From: an uncultured Bacilli bacterium
GTDB taxonomy: Bacteria; Bacillota_I; Bacilli_A; RF39; UBA660
Assembly (NCBI GenBank): GCA_947632325.1
Contig: CANROU010000003.1
Coordinates: 1-64,000, forward strand
Length of the DNA: 64,000 nucleotides
Direction: 5' to 3'
The translations under genes were made by a program, and so were the position numbers. The notes beneath the pieces were generated by a model. That model saw nothing but the letters and a program-made list of their open reading frames with translations. It did no database searches and had not been told where the DNA came from. Positions 32,614 to 41,367 of the stretch are shown in pieces. Positions within the stretch are counted from its first letter, which is position 1; every line of letters starts with the position of its first letter.

Positions 32614-34740
32614 TTGCTTACCCTTATCTAACATAAAATTTCTTTTTTTGCTATAATTTAAATTATAAAAAGAATCATTATTAAGTAGGTTCGCCCATTT
32701 TTTATACATATATTCCCGTTCTTTAATGAAAAGATTGTATTTTTCTTTAGTAGTAACCATTCCTCTTGACTTTGATTCATAATGATAAAGTTCTACTTGA
32801 GGTAAAAAAACATTATAATAACCCTTTTTGAGTAATTTCAAACATAAATCAACATCATTATATGATACTTTTAATTGTTCTTCAAATCCACCAACTTCTA
32901 AAAACTTCTTTTTTTCAATCATCATACAAGCAGCCGTTACCGCACTATAATTGTAAGGGACTACCAATCTTCCATAAATACCAAAAGAATTCGCATCCTG
33001 TTTTAAAAAAGCATGTGTTGCTACACCTCCTACTCCTAAGATCACACCTCCGTGTTGAATCGTTTCATCTGGATATAACAATTTCACCCCAACAGCGCCA
33101 ATGTGATCTTGCATAGCGTAACCAATCATAATATTTATCCAATTATCTTGTAATATTTCTGTATCATTATTCAAAAAAAGCAAATATTCACCCTTTACTT
33201 TGTCAATAACATCATTATGTATCTTGGAATAATTAAATTCTCCTGGAACATCCATGACAAAAAAATTTTTATGATGTTTCTTATAGAATTTGAATAATTC
33301 ATAAGTATCTTTTTCTTTGCTATCATTATTTATAATAATCACTTCAAAATTTTTATAAGTTGTCATCTTATAAATAGAATCAACGCATGTTTTTAAAGTA
33401 GAAGAAAAATCCCTTGTTGGAATTAGAATAGAAACTTTAGGTTCTTTCTTGTAACAATAATTCACAATATAATGGGTTGAATGAATAGGTACATCTACCT
33501 TAGCATCATATCCTCTTCTTTTTAGGGCATCTTCGACAGCCTTCTTTCCATTCAAAATAGCATAATCTTTATTTTCAATAGTATCCGCTGTAGAACCAGG
33601 CACCTTACGCCAATGATATAGTATTTTGGGGATATGATAAATCTTATCCGGAGTAGTTTTTTCAATAAATCTTAAAAACAAATCAAAATCTTGTGCCCCA
33701 ACATATTTATCTTTAAAGCCACCAATTTCCTCCATAATACTTTTTCTTAATATTTCAAAATGACAGATATAATTTCCTCCGTACAAACTGTCTGGAGAAT
33801 AATCAGGTTTAAAGTGTGGTTCGCACCTTCTTCCTTTCATATCCAACTTATCTTCATCACTATATATTAAATCGTATTTTTTATTTTGATTTAAAACATA
33901 CACCATTTCATATAATGCATTCTCAGTTAACACATCATCATTATCCATTAAGGCTACAAATTCTCCAGAAGCCATTTTTAAAGCATCATTCGTGGTTTTA
34001 GAAATATGTCCATTCTTACTACGATACTTAACTTTAACTCTATTATCTTTCTGTTTATATTCTTCCAAAGTCTGTTTTGTTTCCTCTAAAGTAGAACAGT
34101 CATCAACCAGACAAATTTCAAAATTTTGATAATGTTGATTTAATATAGAATCTAGACATTCGCTCAAGTATTTTCTTTGAATGTTATATACTGGAATTAA
34201 AATAGAAATTAATGGTTGATAAGTTAAGTCCTTATAAACAGGTTTTGGCTCCTTCTTCTTAGTCCAAGCAATAAAATCTTTTTGGCGGAAAGGATCATAA
34301 CAATCCATGCGCAAAACCCTCTTAATTTTATTTAAAATCCTAACACTATACTCTTTCCATAAGAAAGGTGGAACTAAGAAATGATGTTCAATCCACAAAT
34401 ATTTAATCGAATTACCTAATTTAGCAAAAAACTTTCCTACTGAACTAAAAATAGCTCCTATTCTACCAATAATTCTTCTAATTAACGTATTTTTTAAAAT
34501 AAACAACTGCATTTTTTTGCTTTTTTCAACTGCATAAACAGTAATATATTTATCTTTTTTGTTCAAAATGGCCATGAAGACTTTTTTTCTATTAGATCCA
34601 ATTACAGATATAGGAAGTTTCTTTTTTTCATTCCATATTTCCAAAGTAATATTTTTATTCTTGATAATTACCTCAATACAAACTTGAGGATGTATAACAC
34701 CTGATATCTTTTTTCTTACAACATAAATTTCATTTAACAT
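32605..34740 (-). CDS. Two-domain glycosyltransferase family 2 protein
   Basis: A 711-residue protein. An N-terminal ~170 residues of unknown fold precede the first GT-A domain (ISILIPVYNIQRKYLSECLDSIL, LVDDCS, MDNDDVL). A second GT-A domain follows (VSILIPTRDFSSTLKTCVDSI, LFLNNDTEI, AACMMIEKKKFLEVGGF). Tandem family 2 domains occur in rhamnan and O-antigen type synthesis, each making one linkage. The real start is ATG 34740 after GAGGAG, one base past the permease stop, so the two genes are translationally linked. Confidence 0.88.
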   Translation of the reverse strand: MLNEIYVVRKKISGVIHPQVCIEVIIKNKNITLEIWNEKKKLPISVIGSNRKKVFMAILNKKDKYITVYAVEKSKKMQLFILKNTLIRRIIGRIGAIFSSVGKFFAKLGNSIKYLWIEHHFLVPPFLWKEYSVRILNKIKRVLRMDCYDPFRQKDFIAWTKKKEPKPVYKDLTYQPLISILIPVYNIQRKYLSECLDSILNQHYQNFEICLVDDCSTLEETKQTLEEYKQKDNRVKVKYRSKNGHISKTTNDALKMASGEFVALMDNDDVLTENALYEMVYVLNQNKKYDLIYSDEDKLDMKGRRCEPHFKPDYSPDSLYGGNYICHFEILRKSIMEEIGGFKDKYVGAQDFDLFLRFIEKTTPDKIYHIPKILYHWRKVPGSTADTIENKDYAILNGKKAVEDALKRRGYDAKVDVPIHSTHYIVNYCYKKEPKVSILIPTRDFSSTLKTCVDSIYKMTTYKNFEVIIINNDSKEKDTYELFKFYKKHHKNFFVMDVPGEFNYSKIHNDVIDKVKGEYLLFLNNDTEILQDNWINIMIGYAMQDHIGAVGVKLLYPDETIQHGGVILGVGGVATHAFLKQDANSFGIYGRLVVPYNYSAVTAACMMIEKKKFLEVGGFEEQLKVSYNDVDLCLKLLKKGYYNVFLPQVELYHYESKSRGMVTTKEKYNLFIKEREYMYKKWANLLNNDSFYNLNYSKKRNFMLDKGKQKD

Positions 34741-34741
34741 C

Positions 34742-35515
34742 TTATAACTCCTCTGCAAAACCTTTTTCCAATTTTCTAAAAATAGCCAAACCAATAAACA
34801 ATATTAATAAAGCAATTAACAAAACATAAATAATACCTTCAAGCGATGGTAATTGATGGTACATAAATACACTACGATAAGCATCGATAATTTCTGTCAT
34901 GGGATTAAGTTGTAATACCCACCTAATTTTCTCAGGAAACAAAGTCGAAGAATATAAAATCGGTGTAGCATAAAATAATAAATTAAGAATGAATTGCACA
35001 ATATATTCAGTATCTTTAACATAAATATTTATAGCGCTTAAAGCTAAAATCAATCCTAAACTAAACAAGAATTGGATAATTCCAATTAAAGGAAAAAGCA
35101 AGAAATGCCACGTTATACCTATTCCCCCAAATAAACAAAACAGTAAAATAATAATACAACTAATCATGAAATTAACTAAACCACTGATAGCTACTGATAT
35201 AGGTAATATTTCCCTTGGAAAATATACTTTTTTAATAATACCTGCGTTCATACGGACAACAATCATACCCTGATTTATGACTGTAGTAAAAAAAGTCCAC
35301 GGAATTATTCCAATAATTAAGTATTGAAGATAATGATCAGTTTGCACCCGCATAATATAAGGAAAAACAATCGCATATACCGCCACTTGTAATAATGGAT
35401 TAATAAAAGACCACAGAACGCCTAAAAAAGAGCCTTTATATTTACCTCTTATTTCTTTTTTTACATTACTTTTAAGTAATTCCCTATATTGATATAAATT
35501 TTGTATTAATTGCAT
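34742..35515 (-). CDS. ABC-2 polysaccharide exporter permease (TagG/Wzm type)
   Basis: A 257-residue permease with about six membrane helices. The N-terminal cytoplasmic start ends in EIRGKYKGSFLGVLWSFINPLLQVAVYAIVF, the typical ABC-2 polysaccharide exporter motif. It forms the channel with the ATPase encoded 11 bp upstream. It exports a lipid-linked teichoic-acid- or O-antigen-like polymer. The substrate cannot be told, as no TagA/TagO or rhamnose genes lie in the window. Confidence 0.9.
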   Translation of the reverse strand: MQLIQNLYQYRELLKSNVKKEIRGKYKGSFLGVLWSFINPLLQVAVYAIVFPYIMRVQTDHYLQYLIIGIIPWTFFTTVINQGMIVVRMNAGIIKKVYFPREILPISVAISGLVNFMISCIIILLFCLFGGIGITWHFLLFPLIGIIQFLFSLGLILALSAINIYVKDTEYIVQFILNLLFYATPILYSSTLFPEKIRWVLQLNPMTEIIDAYRSVFMYHQLPSLEGIIYVLLIALLILFIGLAIFRKLEKGFAEEL

Positions 35516-35526
35516 GTTTTCATCAC

Positions 35527-36267
35527 CTACTTACATTCTTCTAGATATTGATCAATAACCTTATTAGCTTCCCCATCTATTTTAATAACCCCATCTTTAA
35601 TCCAAATGGCTCTTTTACATAATTGTCTTACAGATCGTAAATTATGACTAACAATAACAATAGTTTTATCACTATCTTTTAACTCATGTAATTTTTTAAA
35701 ACATTTATCCTGGAAATGTTGATCACCAACCGCTAAAATCTCATCTATCAACAAAATATCCGCATTAACATTAATTGCTACTGAAAAAGCAAGACGCATA
35801 TACATTCCTGAGGAATAAGTACGTACAGGATTATCAATGAACTCTCCTAATTCCGAAAAAGCAATAATATCTTCCATCTTATCTTCAATTTCATTTTTTG
35901 TTAAACCAAAAATAGAAGCGTTAAAATAGATATTTTCTCTACCCGTGAAATCATCATGAAAACCAGCACCTAATTCCAATAGCGATGTTAACTTACCATT
36001 AGTTATAATTTTACCTGAAGTAGGATAGATGATTTTAGTCATCAATTTCAACAAAGTACTCTTACCACTTCCGTTAGTCCCAATTAAAGCTACTACTTCA
36101 CCTTTATTAATATCTAAGGAAATATCTTTTAAAACGGTCCTCTCTTCAGCATTAGAACTTTTCCAAAAACATAATCTTTCCTTCAATGTATTTGGTTTAT
36201 CATAATATACCTTAAACTTTTTCGTTACCTTATGTACTTTAATAGCACAATCTTCATTTTTCTTCAT
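35527..36267 (-). CDS. ABC polysaccharide exporter ATPase (TagH/Wzt type)
   Basis: A 246-residue ATPase. Walker A is GTNGSGKST, the signature is YSSGMYMRL, Walker B is ILLIDEILAVGD, and the H-loop is IVSHN. The LLELGAGFHDDFTGRENIYFN stretch is the mark of polysaccharide-exporting ATPases. It lacks the extra C-terminal domain of many Wzt or TagH proteins, so substrate selection by a carbohydrate-binding domain is not expected. It pairs with the permease gene directly downstream. Confidence 0.92.
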   Translation of the reverse strand: MKKNEDCAIKVHKVTKKFKVYYDKPNTLKERLCFWKSSNAEERTVLKDISLDINKGEVVALIGTNGSGKSTLLKLMTKIIYPTSGKIITNGKLTSLLELGAGFHDDFTGRENIYFNASIFGLTKNEIEDKMEDIIAFSELGEFIDNPVRTYSSGMYMRLAFSVAINVNADILLIDEILAVGDQHFQDKCFKKLHELKDSDKTIVIVSHNLRSVRQLCKRAIWIKDGVIKIDGEANKVIDQYLEECK

Positions 36268-36331
36268 AATTTTTCCTTCTTAATCAAATTTTCCACATCA
36301 ATTATAACATGAATCACTAATTTTAACAAAA

Positions 36332-37195
36332 TTAACTATTTCCCTTTTTACCAATTAAACGTATTTTTAAAATTATTAGGGATAATTGCCTTGTTATCCA
36401 TAAACATGCCAGCTGAAAAGAATTGGCCTTTAGATAGTTTTTAACATAATATCTTTGACTTTCTTTTAGTATGTTATATTTTTTTAATCTATTAATACTC
36501 TTATCGATACTAACAGAATGATCATGTATTATTTTAACAGTATTATCAATAGCTATCTTCTTCTTATCTTCCTGCACTTTTACTGAAAAGATAGCCTCTT
36601 CATAATATAAAAAGGTTTGATGATCAAAATAATTTATTTTCTTTAAAAAAGCAGCATCAACCATAAAAAAGCACCCTGATACTACATCAACTAATGAAAG
36701 CTTATCTTTATAATGTTTTTCATCATAAAACAACAATTTCCTACGAAAATAACGACTAATTAAAGGTAAATTAAGTAAAATTTCCGTACCTACTGATGTT
36801 TTTTTCCAACCCCTATTATAATTATCATGTTCCACTATAACAGGTGCGACAACCTTAATATCTTTATCAATATCATTAGCTAACCATTCAATATCTTGTT
36901 CTTTTTCAATAATAATATCCGAATTAGAGAAAATAATACAACCATTTTTAAGTTCTCTCATAAGTTTTTTAGCGCCTAAATTCATCCCAGAAGCATAGCC
37001 ACTATTATCTTTGTTTTGCACAACACTAATTTTATTATTGGCCAACTTTTTTAATTTTTTAAATGAATCATCTGTAGAATGATTATCAACTACCACTATT
37101 TTTTTCAAACATTGATAATTTTTAATGTTATCTAATAATCTATACGTTGTCTCAAAATCATTATAATTAATAATTACCATTCCTATATCTTTCAT
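36332..37195 (-). CDS. Glycosyltransferase family 2, rhamnosyltransferase-like
   Basis: A 287-residue GT-A enzyme: GMVIINYNDFETTYRLLDNI, VVDNHSTDDS, NSGYASGMNLG, FSNSDIII in the DxD place, and VSGCFFMVDAAFLKKINYFD. The C-terminal basic helix may touch the membrane. It resembles WbbL/RfbN-type transferases that act on lipid-linked intermediates. Its start lies 2 bp before the polymerase-like gene's stop region, in the same operon. Confidence 0.85.
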   Translation of the reverse strand: MKDIGMVIINYNDFETTYRLLDNIKNYQCLKKIVVVDNHSTDDSFKKLKKLANNKISVVQNKDNSGYASGMNLGAKKLMRELKNGCIIFSNSDIIIEKEQDIEWLANDIDKDIKVVAPVIVEHDNYNRGWKKTSVGTEILLNLPLISRYFRRKLLFYDEKHYKDKLSLVDVVSGCFFMVDAAFLKKINYFDHQTFLYYEEAIFSVKVQEDKKKIAIDNTVKIIHDHSVSIDKSINRLKKYNILKESQRYYVKNYLKANSFQLACLWITRQLSLIILKIRLIGKKGNS

Positions 37196-37197
37196 AG

Positions 37198-38478
37198 TTA
37201 GTCACTCCTTTTTCCATTTTCCACAATATCTTTTGATTTAATTAATAAAAGCACCACTATAGCGTAAATGCTAACATTAGGAGAAGTTAGTACATGACCT
37301 TGAAATAATGATAAAGCTAATATAAGTAACAGTACAACTCGATAAATATATTGCTGAAAGTTAAGTTTATTATGGATATTCTTAATAAAAACAGTATATA
37401 AAACACTTACTAACGGCAAGATAAAAAGAATGAAACCAACAATTCCCTGCTCTAAAAAAACATCATAATAATCCATTTCTACTGACTTAGTAAGCCCTTC
37501 TTCATCGTATATACCTAAACCTAATATTTTTTGAGGCCAACTACTATGATGATAATCTATTATTCTATTGCTTAAAAAAGTAATCCTTTGACTAAAAACA
37601 AAATGATCAATTAACTCCACATTAGAAAATAGTTCTTGGATACTATCAATTTCTAAGAATGCTAAATGCACCTTAATATTCTTATAAAAATTAGTCTTAG
37701 GAACAATTAAAATCAATATACTTGTAAGTACAATAATACCACTACCTAAGATAGCTATCCTATTATATTTTTTCTGTCTTATACAAGCAATAACAAAATA
37801 TATTGCTCCAAAGAATAATATAAACACAATAGCTAATAAAGGTACTTTTGTTCCCATTGTTAAAACAGAATAACCATATATCAACAAGCCGATTACTTTT
37901 AACCATAAATATTTTGAATGCCTAAAACTAAGCAAAAAGAAAGGAAATAAAATAGCTAAAATAGCTCCTATTTCATTAGCGGAATGAAACCATCCTATAC
38001 TACCATACTTAGTAATTTCATAGCTTTTAAAACCAATATTAAAAATAGTTGGTAAAAAGAAACCTAATAGATAAACTCCAAATAAAATAGCTAATGTAGT
38101 ATAAGAAATTTTTAATTTATCTTTCATAACTATTAATGATATTAATAATAGTGGAAAATAAAATATTTTCAAAACATTTTGTAATTCCAAAAACCAAAAG
38201 CTATGATCCTTAGTTAAAATAGTTAACAATAAATATAAAATTATATACGCTAAACAACTACCATAATATATTAAAACCTTCTTTTTCTTAAATACAAAAA
38301 TACTACTATATAAACAAAACAAAAGAAATAAAAATCGAATAACCATTCCTATGGTAAAATGTATTTTAAAATAGCCAAGCATAACTCCTGTTATAATATC
38401 TATTATAGGCCCCAGGCAAAGAAATATAAGGAATAATTTAGAAAAATTTTTAGCTATAAATCCATTAATCTGTCTCAT
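37198..38478 (-). CDS. O-antigen ligase/polymerase-like membrane protein
   Basis: A 426-residue protein with about eleven membrane helices. A long outer loop (about residues 290-340) ends in HHSSWPQKILGLGIYDEEGLTKSVEMDYYDVFLEQGIVGFILF, the pattern of the O-antigen ligase/Wzy family (GxG loop and EMDYxxxxxxxGxxG). It polymerises or ligates glycan repeat units outside the membrane. The start is ATG 38478 after AAAGGAG; an in-frame ATG at 38532 lies inside the promoter. It is the first gene of the polysaccharide operon. Confidence 0.82.
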   Translation of the reverse strand: MRQINGFIAKNFSKLFLIFLCLGPIIDIITGVMLGYFKIHFTIGMVIRFLFLLFCLYSSIFVFKKKKVLIYYGSCLAYIILYLLLTILTKDHSFWFLELQNVLKIFYFPLLLISLIVMKDKLKISYTTLAILFGVYLLGFFLPTIFNIGFKSYEITKYGSIGWFHSANEIGAILAILFPFFLLSFRHSKYLWLKVIGLLIYGYSVLTMGTKVPLLAIVFILFFGAIYFVIACIRQKKYNRIAILGSGIIVLTSILILIVPKTNFYKNIKVHLAFLEIDSIQELFSNVELIDHFVFSQRITFLSNRIIDYHHSSWPQKILGLGIYDEEGLTKSVEMDYYDVFLEQGIVGFILFILPLVSVLYTVFIKNIHNKLNFQQYIYRVVLLLILALSLFQGHVLTSPNVSIYAIVVLLLIKSKDIVENGKRSD

Positions 38479-38503
38479 TTTTAACTCCTTTATAATCACC
38501 CCA

Positions 38504-38532
38504 ATTATAACAAAACAATATAAGCAAAGCAA
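38504..38532 (-). promoter_or_regulatory. Promoter of the polysaccharide operon
   Basis: Minus strand: TTGCTT (38532-38527), 17-bp spacer, perfect TATAAT (38509-38504). Confidence 0.65.
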
Positions 38533-38621
38533 GTGTCTAGTTATGTCAATATAACTAATAACAATTTCTAATTTAATATTTTTGTTATATAATAGAGATA
38601 GATAAAGAATAGGTGGTTGTT

Positions 38622-40406
38622 ATGAAGGAAAAACCTAATAAGTTTAAATTTAAAATAGTAGCCTTAATCTGTGCTGTAGTTACGACCATTATTTATTTTG
38701 GCTACACCGTTTTACACAGTATGGACATGCCTGAGAGATTGACGGCAATTATTGCTGTAGGTATTTTAACTTTGTTTGTTTGTTGTTTTTGCTTTGTAGG
38801 CTTAAAACAAAATAGCAAAAATCAAAAATATGTTATTCTTACTGCTCTACTAATGACCCTTTATAGTAGTTTTCAATTATTAACTAACATGAATATTTTA
38901 AAATTACCAATGCAAGAGACAGTTAAAGATTTTACTAATAAATCATCAGTTGAAGTGTCTAAATGGGCTACTAAAAATAATATCTCGTTAAATCAAGAAT
39001 TTGAATATAGTGATAGCGTTGATGAATATTATGTCATTAGCCAAGATGTACAAGCCGGGACATTGGTTAAAAAAGTAGATGAAATGGCTATTACAGTATC
39101 TGATGGACCTAATTTAGAAAAAGAAGTTATTATTCCTAATATGGTTGGCTGGAAAGCTGAGGATGTATTAGATTTTATCAAAAAAAATCATTTATCAAAT
39201 GTTGATGTAGAATTTGTTTTATCAGATAAAACGAAAGATACGGTAATTGCTCAAGATGTTTATGGTAAAAGAAAAAGATCCGATCCATTAAAACTTACTT
39301 TTTCCCTTGGTAGCGAAGCTGACATTAAACCAACGAAAATGATTGATTTAACTAACAAAAGTAAATTTGAAGCTACTTTTTGGCTAAAACAACACGCTAT
39401 TAAATATCAAGAAAAAACAGATTATAGTGAGACAATTAGACGAAACTATGTTATGGCGCAAAGTATCAAAAAAGGAATAACAGTGGACCCTAATAAAGAT
39501 AGTATAGATATTACTATTTCCAAAGGAAGTAAAATAATTGTACCAGATTTAATGAAAATGTCTCTAGCGGAAATCACGGAATGGATTACAGCTAATAAAC
39601 TTAAAATTGAAATTACTGATAAATATGATGAATCTATTAAAGTAAACATGCCTATTGAAGTCAATTATAAAGCTGGTGATGTAATTGAAGAAGGAACCAT
39701 TATCAAACTAATCATTTCTAAAGGAAAATTAGTAATGGAAGAATTTACTTCTTTAGCTGATTTTAAAACTTGGGCTGATCAATATGGTATAAAGTATAAT
39801 GAAGAATATGAATTTAGTGATACTGTAGCTCAAGGAGATATTATTAAATGGTCTCATAAAAAAGGTGATGTCTTAAAAAATAACGATGCTGTTACAGTAA
39901 CTATTTCACAAGGTCGAAAAACCTCTGTTCCTGATTTTTCAGGTAAAACTAAAAACGAATGTAATAAGCTATGTAATCAATATAGTTTATCTTGTTCTTT
40001 CTTATATAAATACAATAATAGTGTAGCCGAAGGCAAAGCTTTTGCTCAATCTAAATCAGCTGGACTTGAAGTAGCCGAAAATACCTCTGTATCTATTACC
40101 TTAAGCAATGGTAAAGCTCCTGCTAACAGCGGTAGTTCCAATAATAATAGTGGATCTAGTAATACCAATCCAACTCCAAGTTGTGATACCTCTAAAGGAG
40201 CTAAGTTCTATATAGCAGCTGGAAATAATGGTCGACAAGTATTTGAAGCTACAAAAAATCAAAATCCTGGATTTAATATTACAGCTAATTATGTCCAAAG
40301 TTGTCCAAACGGATCAACAGCCAGTGGCTCTGTATGTAACAGTAGTCAATATCATGGAAAATGGATTTCCTACTGTACGACTATCACATTAACAATAGTA
40401 GAATAA
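38622..40406 (+). CDS. Membrane-anchored PASTA-repeat protein without kinase
   Basis: A 594-residue protein. Residues 1-105 contain three to four membrane helices, and the rest is outside the cell. It holds about six PASTA-like repeats (e.g. VIIPNMVGWKAEDVLDFIKKN, IIVPDLMKMSLAEITEWITAN, TSVPDFSGKTKNECNKLCNQY), each closing in a VTISxG strand, then a Ser/Asn linker and a ~75-residue Cys-containing C-terminal domain. PASTA domains bind peptidoglycan fragments and normally sit on PknB-type kinases or PBPs; here no kinase or PBP domain is present. ATG 38622 follows AGGTGG. The operon's terminator overlaps its stop. Confidence 0.82.
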   Translation: MKEKPNKFKFKIVALICAVVTTIIYFGYTVLHSMDMPERLTAIIAVGILTLFVCCFCFVGLKQNSKNQKYVILTALLMTLYSSFQLLTNMNILKLPMQETVKDFTNKSSVEVSKWATKNNISLNQEFEYSDSVDEYYVISQDVQAGTLVKKVDEMAITVSDGPNLEKEVIIPNMVGWKAEDVLDFIKKNHLSNVDVEFVLSDKTKDTVIAQDVYGKRKRSDPLKLTFSLGSEADIKPTKMIDLTNKSKFEATFWLKQHAIKYQEKTDYSETIRRNYVMAQSIKKGITVDPNKDSIDITISKGSKIIVPDLMKMSLAEITEWITANKLKIEITDKYDESIKVNMPIEVNYKAGDVIEEGTIIKLIISKGKLVMEEFTSLADFKTWADQYGIKYNEEYEFSDTVAQGDIIKWSHKKGDVLKNNDAVTVTISQGRKTSVPDFSGKTKNECNKLCNQYSLSCSFLYKYNNSVAEGKAFAQSKSAGLEVAENTSVSITLSNGKAPANSGSSNNNSGSSNTNPTPSCDTSKGAKFYIAAGNNGRQVFEATKNQNPGFNITANYVQSCPNGSTASGSVCNSSQYHGKWISYCTTITLTIVE

Positions 40407-40429
40407 CACAACGGTGTTATTCTTTTTTT
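40401..40429 (+). terminator. Terminator of the PASTA protein gene
   Basis: GAATAACAC-AACG-GTGTTATTC, a 9-bp stem followed by seven T. Confidence 0.85.
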
Positions 40430-40445
40430 GCAAAAAAAAAGCAAA

Positions 40446-40605
40446 TTAATTCGCTTTATTGATTTTTTGTAAACATTTAATGCCCTCGTTTATTCTTGTT
40501 TCAATTTCTCCAAACTTCTTAGGAGTTTTAATATTTACTCCTTTTACATTTTGATCAAACAAGCAATTATATCTTGAATCATTGCTATCTATTTTAAAAA
40601 CATAT
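40446..40605 (-). pseudogene. Out-of-frame remnant of the 28-residue repeat protein
   Basis: Minus-strand reading from about 40605 to a TAA at 40446 gives a peptide of about 53 codons including FKIDSNDSRYNCLFDQNVKGVNIK, clearly one more unit of the repeat found in the gene just upstream, then a helical tail ending LQKINKAN. It has no start codon and is out of frame with that gene. It is therefore either a C terminus cut off by a frameshift or the remnant of a deleted paralogue. Confidence 0.7.
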
Positions 40606-40606
40606 T

Positions 40607-41245
40607 CTACTGTTTATTAGACACATGCTTCAACTTAAGAATTTTCTGATGTATTTCATAAAGAACAGACTCCTTATAAAAAGCCTTTTTAAACGCGTTT
40701 AAATAATGGGTATCATTACTGTTGATTATAACTTCACCATGCGCTCTTATGTCAGCTTCTTTTACATCTTTAGCAAACAAATAATTAAATTTTGGATCTT
40801 GACTATCTATTACTACTTGTTCATGAGCTTTTATATCCGCTCCTTCTACATCTCGGGCAAACAAATAATTGAATTCTGGATCTTTACTATCTATTATTAC
40901 CTTACCATGAGCTCTTATATCCGCTCCTTCTACATCTCGGGCAAATAAATAATTGAATTCTGGATCTTTACTATCTATTATTACCTTACCATGAACTTTT
41001 ATATCCGCTCCTTTTATACCAGCAAACTTACAATTATATTCTAGATCTTTACTCTCTATTACTACCTGTTCGTGCGCTTTTATATTAGCTCCTTTTATCC
41101 ACAGTGCAAAGCGATGAGATAATTTGGGGTTATGCACTTCCAAAACATCCTCTTCAAGTTCTTTAAGTATAAGATCATCCTCAATCCCATTTTCACGGGC
41201 CTTTTTAATAGCAATTATAATTTCATTAACAGCATCTTCACCCAT
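40607..41245 (-). CDS. Tandem 28-residue repeat protein
   Basis: A 212-residue cytoplasmic protein. After an acidic N-terminal helix (about 35 residues) come five near-regular repeats of 28 residues with consensus DPEFNYLFARDVEGADIKAHEQVVIDSK, and a partial sixth, then a helical basic end. The pattern suggests an alpha-solenoid, like other repeat proteins of gut Bacillota with ADI-K motifs, usually of unknown role. Neighbouring units are almost identical in DNA (84-bp period), so the copy number may vary. The gene probably once extended into the out-of-frame fragment at 40446-40605. GAGAGGAG lies 10 bases before ATG. Confidence 0.7.
   Translation of the reverse strand: MGEDAVNEIIIAIKKARENGIEDDLILKELEEDVLEVHNPKLSHRFALWIKGANIKAHEQVVIESKDLEYNCKFAGIKGADIKVHGKVIIDSKDPEFNYLFARDVEGADIRAHGKVIIDSKDPEFNYLFARDVEGADIKAHEQVVIDSQDPKFNYLFAKDVKEADIRAHGEVIINSNDTHYLNAFKKAFYKESVLYEIHQKILKLKHVSNKQ
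40770..41050 (-). repeat. 84-bp tandem repeats
   Basis: The units around 40840-40920 and 40925-41005 are nearly identical over 84 bp, and flanking units are more diverged. They encode the 28-residue repeats. Confidence 0.75.
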
Positions 41246-41343
41246 AATTTACCGCTCCTCTCAAATACTGTTTCCTATTATATTTATATATTTTAAAAAA
41301 GTCAAGTTAACTAATATCTAGATAATCCTTGTTTAATTAAATA

Positions 41344-41367
41344 AAAAGTGAACATCAGGCCACTTTT
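41344..41367 (-). terminator. Terminator of the glucosaminidase gene
   Basis: AAAAGTG/CACTTTT stem, then TTATTT on the minus strand; it overlaps the stop codon. Confidence 0.65.
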
